A stretch of 64,000 nt of DNA from Mycobacterium deserti (GTDB lineage: Bacteria; Actinomycetota; Actinomycetes; Mycobacteriales; Mycobacteriaceae). This document shows positions 17,556 to 25,627 of the stretch, in pieces (the first letter of the stretch is position 1; each line of letters begins with the position of its first letter). The DNA lies in assembly GCF_025345615.1 (NCBI RefSeq), contig NZ_JAODWD010000001.1, positions 372,001-436,000 on the forward strand, in the 5' to 3' direction. A model generated the notes under the pieces. That model was not told the DNA's origin, searched no databases, and saw nothing but the letters and a program-made list of their open reading frames with translations. The position numbers were made by a program, and so were the translations under genes.

Positions 17556-18473
17556 ATGAGCGAGATGACTTCTGCCCGACGGCCGCTGCGGATGGCCGAC
17601 AAGGTCGTGGTGATCACCGGATCGGGTTCGGGACTCGGGCGGGAGAGCGCGCTACTCTTCTCGGCCGAGGGCGCGACGATCTTCACGAGCGACAAGGTCC
17701 CGGGCCGTGCGCAGACGGTGGCCAAGGAGGTCGAGGCCGCAGGGGGCAACGCCACTGGGATCGACGCCGACGTTCGCAACGAAGCCGACATGAAGGCTCT
17801 GGTCGACACCGCGATCGACACCTACGGCCGGATAGACGTCATGTGGGCGAACGCCGGTGTGCCGGAACCGGGATTCGGGATGAAGTCGTTCGCCGACTCC
17901 GAACTCGACGACTGGCACGATATCCTCGCGGTGAACCTCACCGGGATCTACCTCGCGTGGAAGTACGCGGCGAGATGGATGATCCCCAATGGTGGGGGCA
18001 CGCTGCTGGCCACCACGTCGGCCGCGGCGTTCAACGCGTATCCGGGGTTCCCGATGTACACCGCGTCGAAGGCAGGCGCCAATGGGCTGGTGCGTGCCGC
18101 GGCACTGGAACTCGGTAGATTCGGCATCCGAGCCAACGGTCTGGCGCCCACACACGGGATGTCGGTCAACTTCGCCATGCCGCCAGAATCAGAAGTGCTC
18201 GGGAAGTCCTACGAAGAGATGATGCCGTGGGACCCGGACCAGCGGGCGATGCCGCTTCGGCTCAACCGTCCGCCGGTTATCCGGGACAACGCCAACCTCG
18301 CACTGTTTCTGGCGTCCGACGAGTCAGCGTACATGTCGGGTCAGGTCATTCAGTCAGCTGACGGCGGTAATTTCGCCCGCACGTCGATCATCTTCCCCAC
18401 GGACCTCGGCCAGGGCGATGACATCACCGCGGGCGCCATACCCGACGAGATCCGCGACCAGATTGACCGCTGA
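17556..18473 (+). CDS. SDR-family oxidoreductase
   Basis: 305 residues, classical SDR with TGSGSGLG, ANAG, and the catalytic Y-T-A-S-K. The ATG at 17556 is used; in-frame ATGs at 17565 and just before ADKVVVITG are alternatives, and the first lacks a clear ribosome site. It follows the aldehyde dehydrogenase by 7 nt. An alcohol dehydrogenase followed by an aldehyde dehydrogenase suggests stepwise oxidation of a primary alcohol to an acid. Confidence 0.86.
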   Translation: MSEMTSARRPLRMADKVVVITGSGSGLGRESALLFSAEGATIFTSDKVPGRAQTVAKEVEAAGGNATGIDADVRNEADMKALVDTAIDTYGRIDVMWANAGVPEPGFGMKSFADSELDDWHDILAVNLTGIYLAWKYAARWMIPNGGGTLLATTSAAAFNAYPGFPMYTASKAGANGLVRAAALELGRFGIRANGLAPTHGMSVNFAMPPESEVLGKSYEEMMPWDPDQRAMPLRLNRPPVIRDNANLALFLASDESAYMSGQVIQSADGGNFARTSIIFPTDLGQGDDITAGAIPDEIRDQIDR

Positions 18474-18864
18474 TTCGAACGGGGGCTCTGTCCTACGACT
18501 GACACCGAGGTGGACCGATCTGGATCCCATCGGTCACGTCAACAACAGTGTGTTTCTTGTCTACGCAGAAGAAGCGCGGGCCCGGTACCTGCGTGACGCT
18601 TTGCCGGGCGCATGGAACTCGGTTGTCGTGGTGCACAACGCCATTGACTACCACCGCCCCGTTGAGGAAACCGACCTCGTCGAGGTGACGTCAGTGGTCC
18701 ACGGCGTCGGCACCTCGTCGCTCACGACGATCAATGTCATCTCCACCGCACACGGAAAATGCGCCACGGTGCGGACGGTTCAAGTCGTCATGGACGAGGA
18801 CCGCTCCGGTACCCGACCGTGGACCGAGGCAGAGCGAAAAACGCTCGCCGAGTTCATTGAATAG
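18463..18864 (+). CDS. 4HBT/YbgC-like acyl-CoA thioesterase
   Basis: 133 residues with a hotdog fold. The DPIGHVNN motif (about residues 21-28) is the hallmark of the 4-hydroxybenzoyl-CoA thioesterase/YbgC group, with Asp as the catalytic residue. The start is set at TTG 18463, overlapping the SDR stop by 11 nt; an upstream ATG at 18418 would overlap the SDR by 56 nt and is less likely. It is the last gene of the aldehyde dehydrogenase operon. Confidence 0.8.
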   Translation: MTADSNGGSVLRLTPRWTDLDPIGHVNNSVFLVYAEEARARYLRDALPGAWNSVVVVHNAIDYHRPVEETDLVEVTSVVHGVGTSSLTTINVISTAHGKCATVRTVQVVMDEDRSGTRPWTEAERKTLAEFIE

Positions 18865-18883
18865 CGCTCCTGTTAGCTACCGA

Positions 18884-18909
18884 CTTAGTCAAGTATATAC
18901 TTGACTAAG
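18884..18909. promoter_or_regulatory. Family B operator, 26-bp perfect palindrome
   Basis: CTTAGTCAAGTAT followed directly by its exact reverse complement. The central 22 bp recur unchanged at 28,013-28,034. It precedes the small ORF at 18,966 by 56 nt and the oxidase-like operon. Confidence 0.8.
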
Positions 18910-18965
18910 CGCAGCCGGCGCGCATAGTCTCAAGATCGAGCTGACCGGCGGCCGAGAAGGCGTAC

Positions 18966-19085
18966 ATGACATCGACCACCACGGTGGGAGCGGTTACGCG
19001 CGGATCGCGCGTGCCGACGTCTCGTAGTCCTTCACAGAGGCGAGCTACCCCGACGGGACGCTTCACGGAGGAGGATTTCGGATGA
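18966..19085 (+). CDS. Small ORF, 39 residues, leader of the oxidase-like operon
   Basis: An unrecognised 39-residue Thr/Ser/Arg-rich peptide (begins MTSTTTVGAV, ends FTEEDFG) with no membrane segment. It has an AGAAGG ribosome site 5 nt before its ATG, begins 56 nt after the family B palindrome (53 and 64 nt for the two genes at the other copy), and stops by ATGA overlap at the next gene's start. These features favour a translated leader or small protein over chance, but the sequence itself matches no family I know. Confidence 0.45.
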   Translation: MTSTTTVGAVTRGSRVPTSRSPSQRRATPTGRFTEEDFG

Positions 19086-19858
19086 CGATGCGCCAGCCCA
19101 GCTTCGACAAGCAATTGGAACGATTAGGGGCATGGTCGGGCATTGTGTGGGTCATCTTTGCGGCCGGAGCATTCCTCGGCGGTCGACTGGTGCCGCCGCG
19201 CTCTCCTTCCATGGATCCGGTTGATTTCGCGGCATTTGTCGCCGACCATCGGTACGCGATTCTGATCGGCATGCTAGCGCTGTTCATCGGTGGCTATACG
19301 TTCCTGATCACTTGGTCGATCACACTCGCCTATCAAATCAAAAAGTACGCGAACCCATCACCACTGAGCTTCTGCGTCTCGGTTGCGGTAGGTGTGAACG
19401 GGGGCATCATCGGAATGCTCTGCGGCATACTGGGAACCGCGATGGCGTACCGGGTCGAGGTTCTCGATCCGGTTACTACGCAACTGTTGTACGACATGAT
19501 CCTCTTCCTGTTCCTGTCGACCTGGCCGCCTTTCGTGCTATGGCTCTTCGTCGTTGGCTTCGCGATACTCAGTTCAGAGAACCGCCAGACGATGTTTCCG
19601 CGGTGGACGGGCTTTATGTCGCTCTGGGCGGGAACTTTGGAGGTCGCCGGTGCCGTCTTGGTGTTCTACTACGAGGGTCCGTTCAGTTATAGCGGCCTCG
19701 TATCGTTCTGGGTACCCGGTGCCTCATTCTTCTCCTGGGTTCTGGTGATGGCACTAGTTCAAGTCAGGGGATGGTCCCGAGTGCAAGACGACCAGCCAGG
19801 CCAACTTGTGGTGAAACATTCAAGTGCAGAGCCAGATTACGAACGAGGCTCTGTCTGA
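19082..19858 (+). CDS. Polytopic membrane protein of unknown function
   Basis: 258 residues with about six membrane segments (roughly 18-35, 58-80, 92-118, 133-160, 172-192, 200-222) and a charged C-terminal tail. Not recognised. GGAGGAGG precedes ATG 19082, and an ATG at 19088 is possible. It is followed after 3 nt by an oxidase subunit III-like gene and then a subunit IV-like gene, so it likely belongs to the same membrane complex. Its GC content looks lower than the flanking catabolic genes, hinting at a separate origin for this operon. Confidence 0.75.
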   Translation: MTMRQPSFDKQLERLGAWSGIVWVIFAAGAFLGGRLVPPRSPSMDPVDFAAFVADHRYAILIGMLALFIGGYTFLITWSITLAYQIKKYANPSPLSFCVSVAVGVNGGIIGMLCGILGTAMAYRVEVLDPVTTQLLYDMILFLFLSTWPPFVLWLFVVGFAILSSENRQTMFPRWTGFMSLWAGTLEVAGAVLVFYYEGPFSYSGLVSFWVPGASFFSWVLVMALVQVRGWSRVQDDQPGQLVVKHSSAEPDYERGSV

Positions 19859-19861
19859 ACC

Positions 19862-20494
19862 ATGAGCGAACATGGAGCAACCGTCTCGGCGACGACAACG
19901 TCGAGCGGAGTCGGCGCAGAGGTCCGCCCGATCCCTGGTGAGACGGGGATATGGGTCTTCGCTCTACTCGATGGATTGGTCTTCACGGAGATGTTCTGCA
20001 TCTTCGCGTGGTATAAGGCGCAGAACCGCGATCTCTTCCAGCTGTCACAGCAGACCTGGATCAATCCAATTTATGGCCTGGTGTACACCCTTCTGCTGCT
20101 GACGAGTTCGTGGTGCATCGTGATGGCGGTAAGTGCTGTGCGTAGGCGACGATACGATATCGCGAACCGACTTGTTCTGTGGGGACTGGTATTCGGAACA
20201 GCCTTCGTGTTGATCAAGCTGATTGAATACGGTGAGAAGATCTACACCGGAATCACGCCGATAACCAACGAGTACTTCATGTTTTACTTCGTGATGACCG
20301 GCATACATCTGGTCCACGTCGCTGTTGGTTTGAGCGTTCTCGCCTATATGCGCAGTCAGATTGCTTTCTCCGTGTTCTCGGTAGATCTGCAGCAATCGAC
20401 ACGTATGCGCTCGGTCACGACGTGCGGAATCTATTGGCATTTCGTTGACTTGCTCTGGATCGTTCTCTTCGCGATGTTCTACCTAAGGAGTTGA
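19862..20494 (+). CDS. Heme-copper oxidase subunit III-like protein (NorE-like)
   Basis: 210 residues with five membrane segments. An N-terminal GETGIWVFALLDGLVFTEMF and the helix FYFVMTGIHLVHVAVG, plus a terminal YWHFVDLLWIVLFAMFYL, are the standard subunit III signatures. Being of five-helix length, it matches the stand-alone NorE-type family rather than the seven-helix aa3 subunit. No subunit I or II is encoded nearby. The subunit IV-like gene follows. It may serve a membrane oxygenase or oxidase encoded elsewhere, or have a role unrelated to respiration. Confidence 0.88.
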   Translation: MSEHGATVSATTTSSGVGAEVRPIPGETGIWVFALLDGLVFTEMFCIFAWYKAQNRDLFQLSQQTWINPIYGLVYTLLLLTSSWCIVMAVSAVRRRRYDIANRLVLWGLVFGTAFVLIKLIEYGEKIYTGITPITNEYFMFYFVMTGIHLVHVAVGLSVLAYMRSQIAFSVFSVDLQQSTRMRSVTTCGIYWHFVDLLWIVLFAMFYLRS

Positions 20495-20496
20495 GC

Positions 20497-20760
20497 GTGA
20501 GGGAACTGATTAACCATCGTGCGACCTATGTCTTCGTCGCACTCATAGCGTTGACTGGCGTCGGCTATCTGGCTACGGGCCTGCCAGAATCGGAGTCAAC
20601 AATCTGGGCGCAAGTCGTATTCCTGGCCTGCGTAAAAGTGCGCTGGGTGCTCTTGGATTTTATGGAGTTGCGAGCCGCACCCGTGAGGCTGAGGTTAGTG
20701 TTCGAGGGGTGGGTGCTCTTGATGGGCGGCGCTTTGATTGCGATCAACTGGCTGGGCTAG
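20497..20760 (+). CDS. Prokaryotic cytochrome c oxidase subunit IV-like protein (NorF-like)
   Basis: 87 residues with three short hydrophobic segments. The VKVRWVLLDFMELRAAP motif is typical of prokaryotic COX4/NorF proteins. The GTG at 20497 is chosen because AAGGAG lies 7 nt upstream; the earlier TTG would be too close. Last gene of the operon starting after the family B palindrome, converging with the phosphotransferase gene. Confidence 0.83.
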   Translation: MRELINHRATYVFVALIALTGVGYLATGLPESESTIWAQVVFLACVKVRWVLLDFMELRAAPVRLRLVFEGWVLLMGGALIAINWLG

Positions 20761-20798
20761 CCGGCGAACCCAGATCATCGGCGGAGGGCTAGTCGGTA

Positions 20799-22196
20799 TC
20801 AGAACACCCGCTGCAACGGTAGGCCGGAACGAAAGCCGGCGAAAGTCTGAATCGGCTCGGTGATGAACTCCGCTCTGGAGTGGAAGCGGTGAAGAACGCG
20901 GATGGTCTGCTCGAGATCTTTCTCGGGGTCCTGCCGGATTCGCGATTGCAGGGCGTCAAGCCCTTCGAGCTCGCTCGCGAAGCTTCGGTTCATGAGCCGC
21001 TCGAAGTCCTCGATGGTCTGTTGTTCGAGCATGGGACCCAAGGTCTGACCGAGCACCGCCGCCTCCGCTACAGCGGCGCCGCACTCGTAATCGAACAGCA
21101 GATTGTCGTCGTCCACACCGTCTGGGAAGTAGTCGCGCATCTGACCGACCAGCCACGTGTTGTACCGGGTGTGGGTGTTCACATGAGGCTCGGGCCGTGC
21201 AGATGGGTCGAGTTCGAAGCCGTAGAACTCCGCCAACGCTTCGCACGTGCCCCGGAAGTGGATCGGGATGAAGGCGTGAACCTGCGTACCGTCACGGTGG
21301 ATCTGCGGAATCGGCTGATGCCACAGCGGATAAACGTACAGCGGGCTGGCCATCATTCCGGCCACGGTCCAGTAGCAGAGCGACTGCTTGTCGAGTTCTC
21401 GTCCCATCAGTTCGGCCCAGTAGTGCAGGTGGTCAGGCAAACCTGGAAGGGGATAGCACAGATCTCTGAGCCGCATGAGTCCGATGTCCTGCATAGGATC
21501 TCCTACGTACGCCATCTCGAGGTCGAACATCCCGGTCATGGTGTCGCCTTCGAACATGAATTGATCGGTGCCGATATCGCCGGTGGTGAGCGAGAAATTG
21601 TCCACGGGTTTCGGTGGGTGGTTCTCGAGCCACCACAGAGTCAGTTCGATCAACGGTTCGGGGCCTTTGTCAGGCCAGAAATCGTAGGGCTGCCGAAACT
21701 CATCGAGCATCTGATTGACACCCTCTTCGTAGGTGGTGGCCATCGGCAGATTGTCCGGCAGGTCGAGCGTCCGATAGTCCAGCTTCTGCATCGCAACGAC
21801 GGCCTCGACATACTGACGGAACAGACTCGCCTGCCGGTCCGGATCGTCGACCCCAGTAAGGAATGGCGTGCCAGGGAGGGTGTCCATCAAGAACCACCCC
21901 CCGTTCGGTTCGTAGCCGTGGAAGCCGGGGACCTTGCACCCTGCTTCGCCGAGCGCGCGGCAGATGCCTGCTTCCATCCTCAGCCGCTCGCGAAACGACT
22001 CCTCGGCCGGCCCTATCGGCGCGCGGAAGCCACGTAGCATGACGTGCTTCACGGTTCCATCGGGCCTTTCGATGTCGAGGTAAAACGTTGGACGCCAGCG
22101 CTTCTGACGTTCTTGGCGGATGATTCTCCCGCCGATGGTCTCTGCCGCCCAGGCCAAAGCGGCGTCAGTGTGACGGCCATCATCGTGCGGTGCCAT
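20799..22196 (-). CDS. Phosphotransferase-fold (APH/choline kinase-like) protein
   Basis: 465 residues. The catalytic loop reads TTGDIGTDQFM and the metal motif FDLEMAYVGDP, corresponding to HGDxxxxN and IDxE in aminoglycoside phosphotransferases. The catalytic Asp is kept, while His becomes Thr and the metal-binding Asn becomes Gln. A long C-terminal helical region of about 150 residues follows. ATG 22196 has a TTAGGAGC site. Mycobacterial members of this family often sit in lipid catabolism clusters with no known substrate. It may phosphorylate a hydroxylated intermediate or be a binding pseudokinase. Confidence 0.8.
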   Translation of the reverse strand: MAPHDDGRHTDAALAWAAETIGGRIIRQERQKRWRPTFYLDIERPDGTVKHVMLRGFRAPIGPAEESFRERLRMEAGICRALGEAGCKVPGFHGYEPNGGWFLMDTLPGTPFLTGVDDPDRQASLFRQYVEAVVAMQKLDYRTLDLPDNLPMATTYEEGVNQMLDEFRQPYDFWPDKGPEPLIELTLWWLENHPPKPVDNFSLTTGDIGTDQFMFEGDTMTGMFDLEMAYVGDPMQDIGLMRLRDLCYPLPGLPDHLHYWAELMGRELDKQSLCYWTVAGMMASPLYVYPLWHQPIPQIHRDGTQVHAFIPIHFRGTCEALAEFYGFELDPSARPEPHVNTHTRYNTWLVGQMRDYFPDGVDDDNLLFDYECGAAVAEAAVLGQTLGPMLEQQTIEDFERLMNRSFASELEGLDALQSRIRQDPEKDLEQTIRVLHRFHSRAEFITEPIQTFAGFRSGLPLQRVF

Positions 22197-22204
22197 CAAA
22201 GCTC

Positions 22205-22342
22205 CTAACGATTCCGTCGCGGCTGGCGGCGGAAGCGGGCGACCGGCGTGCTTCGGATATCCGAATTGAGCCAGCCGCCCAGAGTGCGCTGCTCTTCGAT
22301 CTCCTGGTAAACACCTTCTGGCTGGGTCCGCTGACGCTGCAC
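22205..22342 (-). CDS. Small ORF, 45 residues, coupled to the AveC-like gene
   Basis: GTG at 22342 shares one base with the TAG stop of the AveC-like gene (TAGTG), and the frame ends 8 nt before the phosphotransferase start. The predicted peptide (begins VQRQRTQPEG) is hydrophilic and Arg-rich at the end, with no recognised family. It fills nearly all of the gap between two genes. There is no clear ribosome site apart from coupling. Confidence 0.4.
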   Translation of the reverse strand: MQRQRTQPEGVYQEIEEQRTLGGWLNSDIRSTPVARFRRQPRRNR

Positions 22343-23277
22343 TACCGAACCGGGACGGGCTTCGGCGGCGGAGGCGAGTCCACCGTCGGCCGAATGTATT
22401 TGCGGTCCATAGCCTTCGCCCAGTAGACGAACAGAATGACGAACCCGATCAAAAGGCCCCAGACGATCAGTGCGCCGATCGCCCCGTGGGACTGTGGCCC
22501 ACCGGATTCGGGTTGCAGTCCGATTTCGCCCGGGTAAGGAACCAGCACACCGGTCTGAGTCATCATGCCCGCGTACTTTGTGATCGCGAGCGGGATGTAC
22601 TTCGAGAAGTACAGCACCATGCAGAAGCCGATGTAGGCGAACGCCTGCAGCCACCGCACCCCACCAGGGGTGGTGGCGCGGGATTTGGCCCATGCATCGA
22701 GCACAGAGTCGCCATCGGGTGTGACATTGCCGATGATGTAGGCGGCACCCATCATGAACGAACCCATCGCCAACGCGCAGTACAACGGGTACAGACCCAT
22801 GTCGTTGCTAACGGCAAGCCCGGGGACCGCGCGAGAAAACGTCCAGAGGTGTAGGTACTGCGCCTGCAGTGCTTCGATGGTGAAATCCCAAACCAGGCCT
22901 ACGCCGAGGCCGGCCGCAAGCAAGGTGCTCGGTAGTGACCACCCTGTTCGCTTGACCAGCGCCCTGGCTACGACCACAGCGATCAACGCCGGTAACAGGA
23001 ACCACATGTTGTACCCGACAGGAGCTATCCAAGGGAGACCTCCTTCGGTCATCCCGATCGGCCCCCAGTTCGGCAGGCGATGGAAGTCGGGGTGAAATTG
23101 CGCGTACATCGCATTGTCGTACGGCGACTCCAGCCACGACATCGCGACGATGCCAAGCATGAGCCAGATGCCGGGGACGACGCGACCCCTCCGGAAGGAG
23201 GCGTATATGAAGCCGCCGAACATGGCCACGAAGGTGACATAGCATGCGGTCTCGAAAACTACTACACCCCAATACAT
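22342..23277 (-). CDS. AveC-like (spirocyclase family) membrane protein
   Basis: 311 residues with about seven membrane helices and a Pro-rich tail. Landmarks are ESPYDNAMYAQF, a YNMWFLLPAL helix and VWDFTIEALQAQ, which follow the pattern of AveC-related proteins. The family is named for the avermectin spiroketal enzyme, but most actinobacterial members sit in catabolic clusters and are uncharacterised. ATG 23277 has GGAGG upstream. A family B half-site lies about 80 nt upstream. The window holds a second homologue at 43,631. Confidence 0.78.
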   Translation of the reverse strand: MYWGVVVFETACYVTFVAMFGGFIYASFRRGRVVPGIWLMLGIVAMSWLESPYDNAMYAQFHPDFHRLPNWGPIGMTEGGLPWIAPVGYNMWFLLPALIAVVVARALVKRTGWSLPSTLLAAGLGVGLVWDFTIEALQAQYLHLWTFSRAVPGLAVSNDMGLYPLYCALAMGSFMMGAAYIIGNVTPDGDSVLDAWAKSRATTPGGVRWLQAFAYIGFCMVLYFSKYIPLAITKYAGMMTQTGVLVPYPGEIGLQPESGGPQSHGAIGALIVWGLLIGFVILFVYWAKAMDRKYIRPTVDSPPPPKPVPVR

Positions 23278-23357
23278 CCCAAACCTCCATGAGGGAACGT
23301 GTGTTGCACCCGACGCGGGGTCCGCACTGTCGACACTCTAACGAAAAGCGCTGATCG

Positions 23358-23371
23358 TAGTCAAGTAACTA
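23358..23371. promoter_or_regulatory. Possible family B half-site
   Basis: TAGTCAAGTAACTA keeps the complete left arm of the family B palindrome and the outer ACTA of the right arm. It lies in the 153-nt gap upstream of the AveC-like gene, where a separate promoter is plausible. Confidence 0.35.
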
Positions 23372-23430
23372 CCCCACTATTAATCGGCCATGCCGCGCGG
23401 TGCTGACGCTGGAGACCGAGGTCACCGGCC

Positions 23431-24552
23431 TCACCGGCGAAACCGGGCGACCAGTCGTGTGCCGGTCGCGTCGTCGTTGATCTCGCGCATCACCAGGTAG
23501 TCCACTCCATGCCAGGCGCGACGATTCCACTTGCCGAACGAGATTCGCGTACCTGGTCCACCCGTCGCAGACGGTAGCGCCTTGACCTTTTCCAAGCCGC
23601 GCATGACGCCCATCGGAGTCAGGGTGCTCGCATGACCGATCCCAAGCGCCAGGCCCTGCCCGCAGTCGTACGCCAACGTCGGCACACAATTGTCCTGCCG
23701 GTATCCGAAGCGCTTCTCGAACCGGCTGAGCATCGCTGCGCCGACGGTGTTCTCTTCGTCGAACTGATCGACCCCAATCCAGCCCTTCAGTCCAGTCATG
23801 TACTGGGGAACGACGTAGCACAGGATGAAGGCCGCGCACATATAGCGCGGGGGATCCCACCCGGCGGCCGACAGCGCCGCGTTCATCTCGACGCCGGGAA
23901 GACCGAACCCGAAATACGCCAGAGCATCCGGCTTGCGGGTCATCATGTTGGCGACGGTGGCGCCCATGTCGCGATGAACCTGGCCGACTCCCTCGGAATG
24001 AACAATCTCCAAGCCCTCCCGCCGGCATGCATCGGCGAAGTTCTCGGCGTATCCGTAGCCGGGGGCGGCCCGCTCGAACACCACACCGACTGTTTTCAGG
24101 CCTCGGTCGGCGATGGATTCTGCGATCAGGAAGGGCTCTTCGGGCAGCGATCCGTTGCCGAAGCCGAACATGTACTCGTTGTACTGGTCATCGGTGCCCG
24201 CCCAAGTGAGCGTGGCGATCTTGGTCTGCGCCGCGGTGTCCATGTGTTCCTTCACGGCCAAGCAATTGTCGCTGATCATCGGTCCGATCGACGCCACGCA
24301 TCCCTCGTCGACGAGTTCCTGCCAGACGCGCACCACCGCGTTCGCGTCACCTCTCGGCAGTCCTTCGGCCTCCTTGACGATGAGCCGGGCGGGTCGGTCG
24401 ATGATGCCTGCGGCGTAGGCTTCGTCGAATGCCAGCCGGATGCCGTCCAGGAACGGCCGGTGCACGTCGACGATCGGGAAGTCTATGCAAACACCGACTT
24501 TGAGGGCGGGTCCGGCGGACACGTCAGCGTTGATGTCCTCGGGATAGGTCAC
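23431..24552 (-). CDS. Periplasmic-binding-protein-fold protein without signal peptide
   Basis: 373 residues of the branched-chain amino acid/amide-binding (LivJ-like, Peripla_BP_6) fold: LKVGVCIDFPIVD opens the first lobe, and the IGPMISDNCLAV and TWAGTD loops line the ligand cleft. The N-terminus is hydrophilic with neither signal peptide nor lipobox, and no transporter permease or ATPase is nearby, so it probably acts in the cytoplasm as a ligand sensor or carrier. GTG 24552 has a GAGGAG site. It is third or later in the operon starting at the P450. Confidence 0.82.
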   Translation of the reverse strand: MTYPEDINADVSAGPALKVGVCIDFPIVDVHRPFLDGIRLAFDEAYAAGIIDRPARLIVKEAEGLPRGDANAVVRVWQELVDEGCVASIGPMISDNCLAVKEHMDTAAQTKIATLTWAGTDDQYNEYMFGFGNGSLPEEPFLIAESIADRGLKTVGVVFERAAPGYGYAENFADACRREGLEIVHSEGVGQVHRDMGATVANMMTRKPDALAYFGFGLPGVEMNAALSAAGWDPPRYMCAAFILCYVVPQYMTGLKGWIGVDQFDEENTVGAAMLSRFEKRFGYRQDNCVPTLAYDCGQGLALGIGHASTLTPMGVMRGLEKVKALPSATGGPGTRISFGKWNRRAWHGVDYLVMREINDDATGTRLVARFRR

Positions 24553-24574
24553 GGCTTCTCCTCGGCGATCGGTA

Positions 24575-25627
24575 TCAAGCAGGGGTGATGACTAGGTCGA
24601 GTGCGGTGTGGACCGTGGGCGCGGCGCGGCACACCGCAGGGATGGCGTTGACGGCACGGGACGCGGTGGCTGTCACTCCCGGCAGTTCGCCACCGGTGAG
24701 CTCGACCGTGACGGCGATTTCGGGATCGGCGTCGATCGTTATGTGGGTGAAGCGCCGGGCGGCCGACTCCCTCGGCAGTGGCGGCGCCCATCCGTCGCGC
24801 AAGTCGTCGGGCATCGTGTAAATCCACGACAGCAACAACCGCGGTTCACCGTCGACCCACCCTTCGAAGCGAAGCCGCACACTGCCTACCGTCCCCTGGC
24901 GAATGGAGCCCGCCGCGGATTCGTAGTCACGATCGGCCAGTGCGAGGTCCTGGTACCCGAGGACCTCATCGAGTTGCCAACCGAACCCGTCCGCGAGCAT
25001 CGCCATGGTCCCTGCGAAATGCGGGGCCCAGTGATCTGCCGGGATGTTGGTGAGATCGCCGTCTGGAACTCTACCGAAACCGAGTGCGGCGAAGGACAGT
25101 GGATCTTCGTACGTGCCTTGCAGAATGCGTTCGGCGACTCGCACCTGACCGGGTGCGGCGCAGAGGCTGGCGCAGTACGTGGGCAGCGCGTCGACGGTGA
25201 ATCCCGGCGAGACGCCGGTGCCGAAGAAGCTCGATTGACCTGTCGTACAGGCCGATTGCAACTTCTCTAACGTCTCGGGGTCGAGCGAGGGCGCGTACAC
25301 CAGGCGGACGAATGTCGTCGTCACAATATTCTTGCCTGCGGCGAGCAGCAGGCACATCTGGTCGATTACCTCGTCGATCGGCCGTCCGAAGTCTGTCGCC
25401 AAGTACGTCACACAGTCGGCATCGAGTGCGCAGAAGGCACCGAAGTCGTCGGTCGCGGTGACTCCGACAGGGTCGCCGCCCGCAAGCACACCGGAATCCT
25501 TGCCCACCTTGTCGGGTGAGTGCACGAGATGGCCTACCAGCTCGAGGTCATCGCGCTGCAGCAGTTGCCGGAGAACGACCATGCCGGTGTGGCCAGTTCC
25601 AAAGTGCGCCACCCGAATGCGTGTCAC
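24575..25627 (-). CDS. DapB-like NAD(P)-dependent oxidoreductase
   Basis: 350 residues. The N-terminal Rossmann motif VAHFGTGHTG (about residues 6-15) and the dihydrodipicolinate-reductase N-terminal layout resemble 2,4-diaminopentanoate dehydrogenase-like proteins. The C-terminal half is a beta-sheet substrate domain ending in NAIPAVCRAAP. GTG 25627 overlaps the stop of its upstream paralogue (GTGA). The two paralogues share this C-terminal NAIPAV block and may form one hetero-oligomer or act on successive intermediates. The substrate is unknown. Confidence 0.82.
   Translation of the reverse strand: MTRIRVAHFGTGHTGMVVLRQLLQRDDLELVGHLVHSPDKVGKDSGVLAGGDPVGVTATDDFGAFCALDADCVTYLATDFGRPIDEVIDQMCLLLAAGKNIVTTTFVRLVYAPSLDPETLEKLQSACTTGQSSFFGTGVSPGFTVDALPTYCASLCAAPGQVRVAERILQGTYEDPLSFAALGFGRVPDGDLTNIPADHWAPHFAGTMAMLADGFGWQLDEVLGYQDLALADRDYESAAGSIRQGTVGSVRLRFEGWVDGEPRLLLSWIYTMPDDLRDGWAPPLPRESAARRFTHITIDADPEIAVTVELTGGELPGVTATASRAVNAIPAVCRAAPTVHTALDLVITPA

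Noticed and set aside
20750..20775. CTGGG...CCCAG hairpin after the subunit IV-like gene
   Set aside because: A stem of only 5 bp and no T-tract; too weak to call a terminator.
20880..22037. 385-codon plus-strand open frame
   Set aside because: It is the opposite strand of the phosphotransferase-fold gene, has no family pattern and shows the composition of a GC-rich shadow frame.
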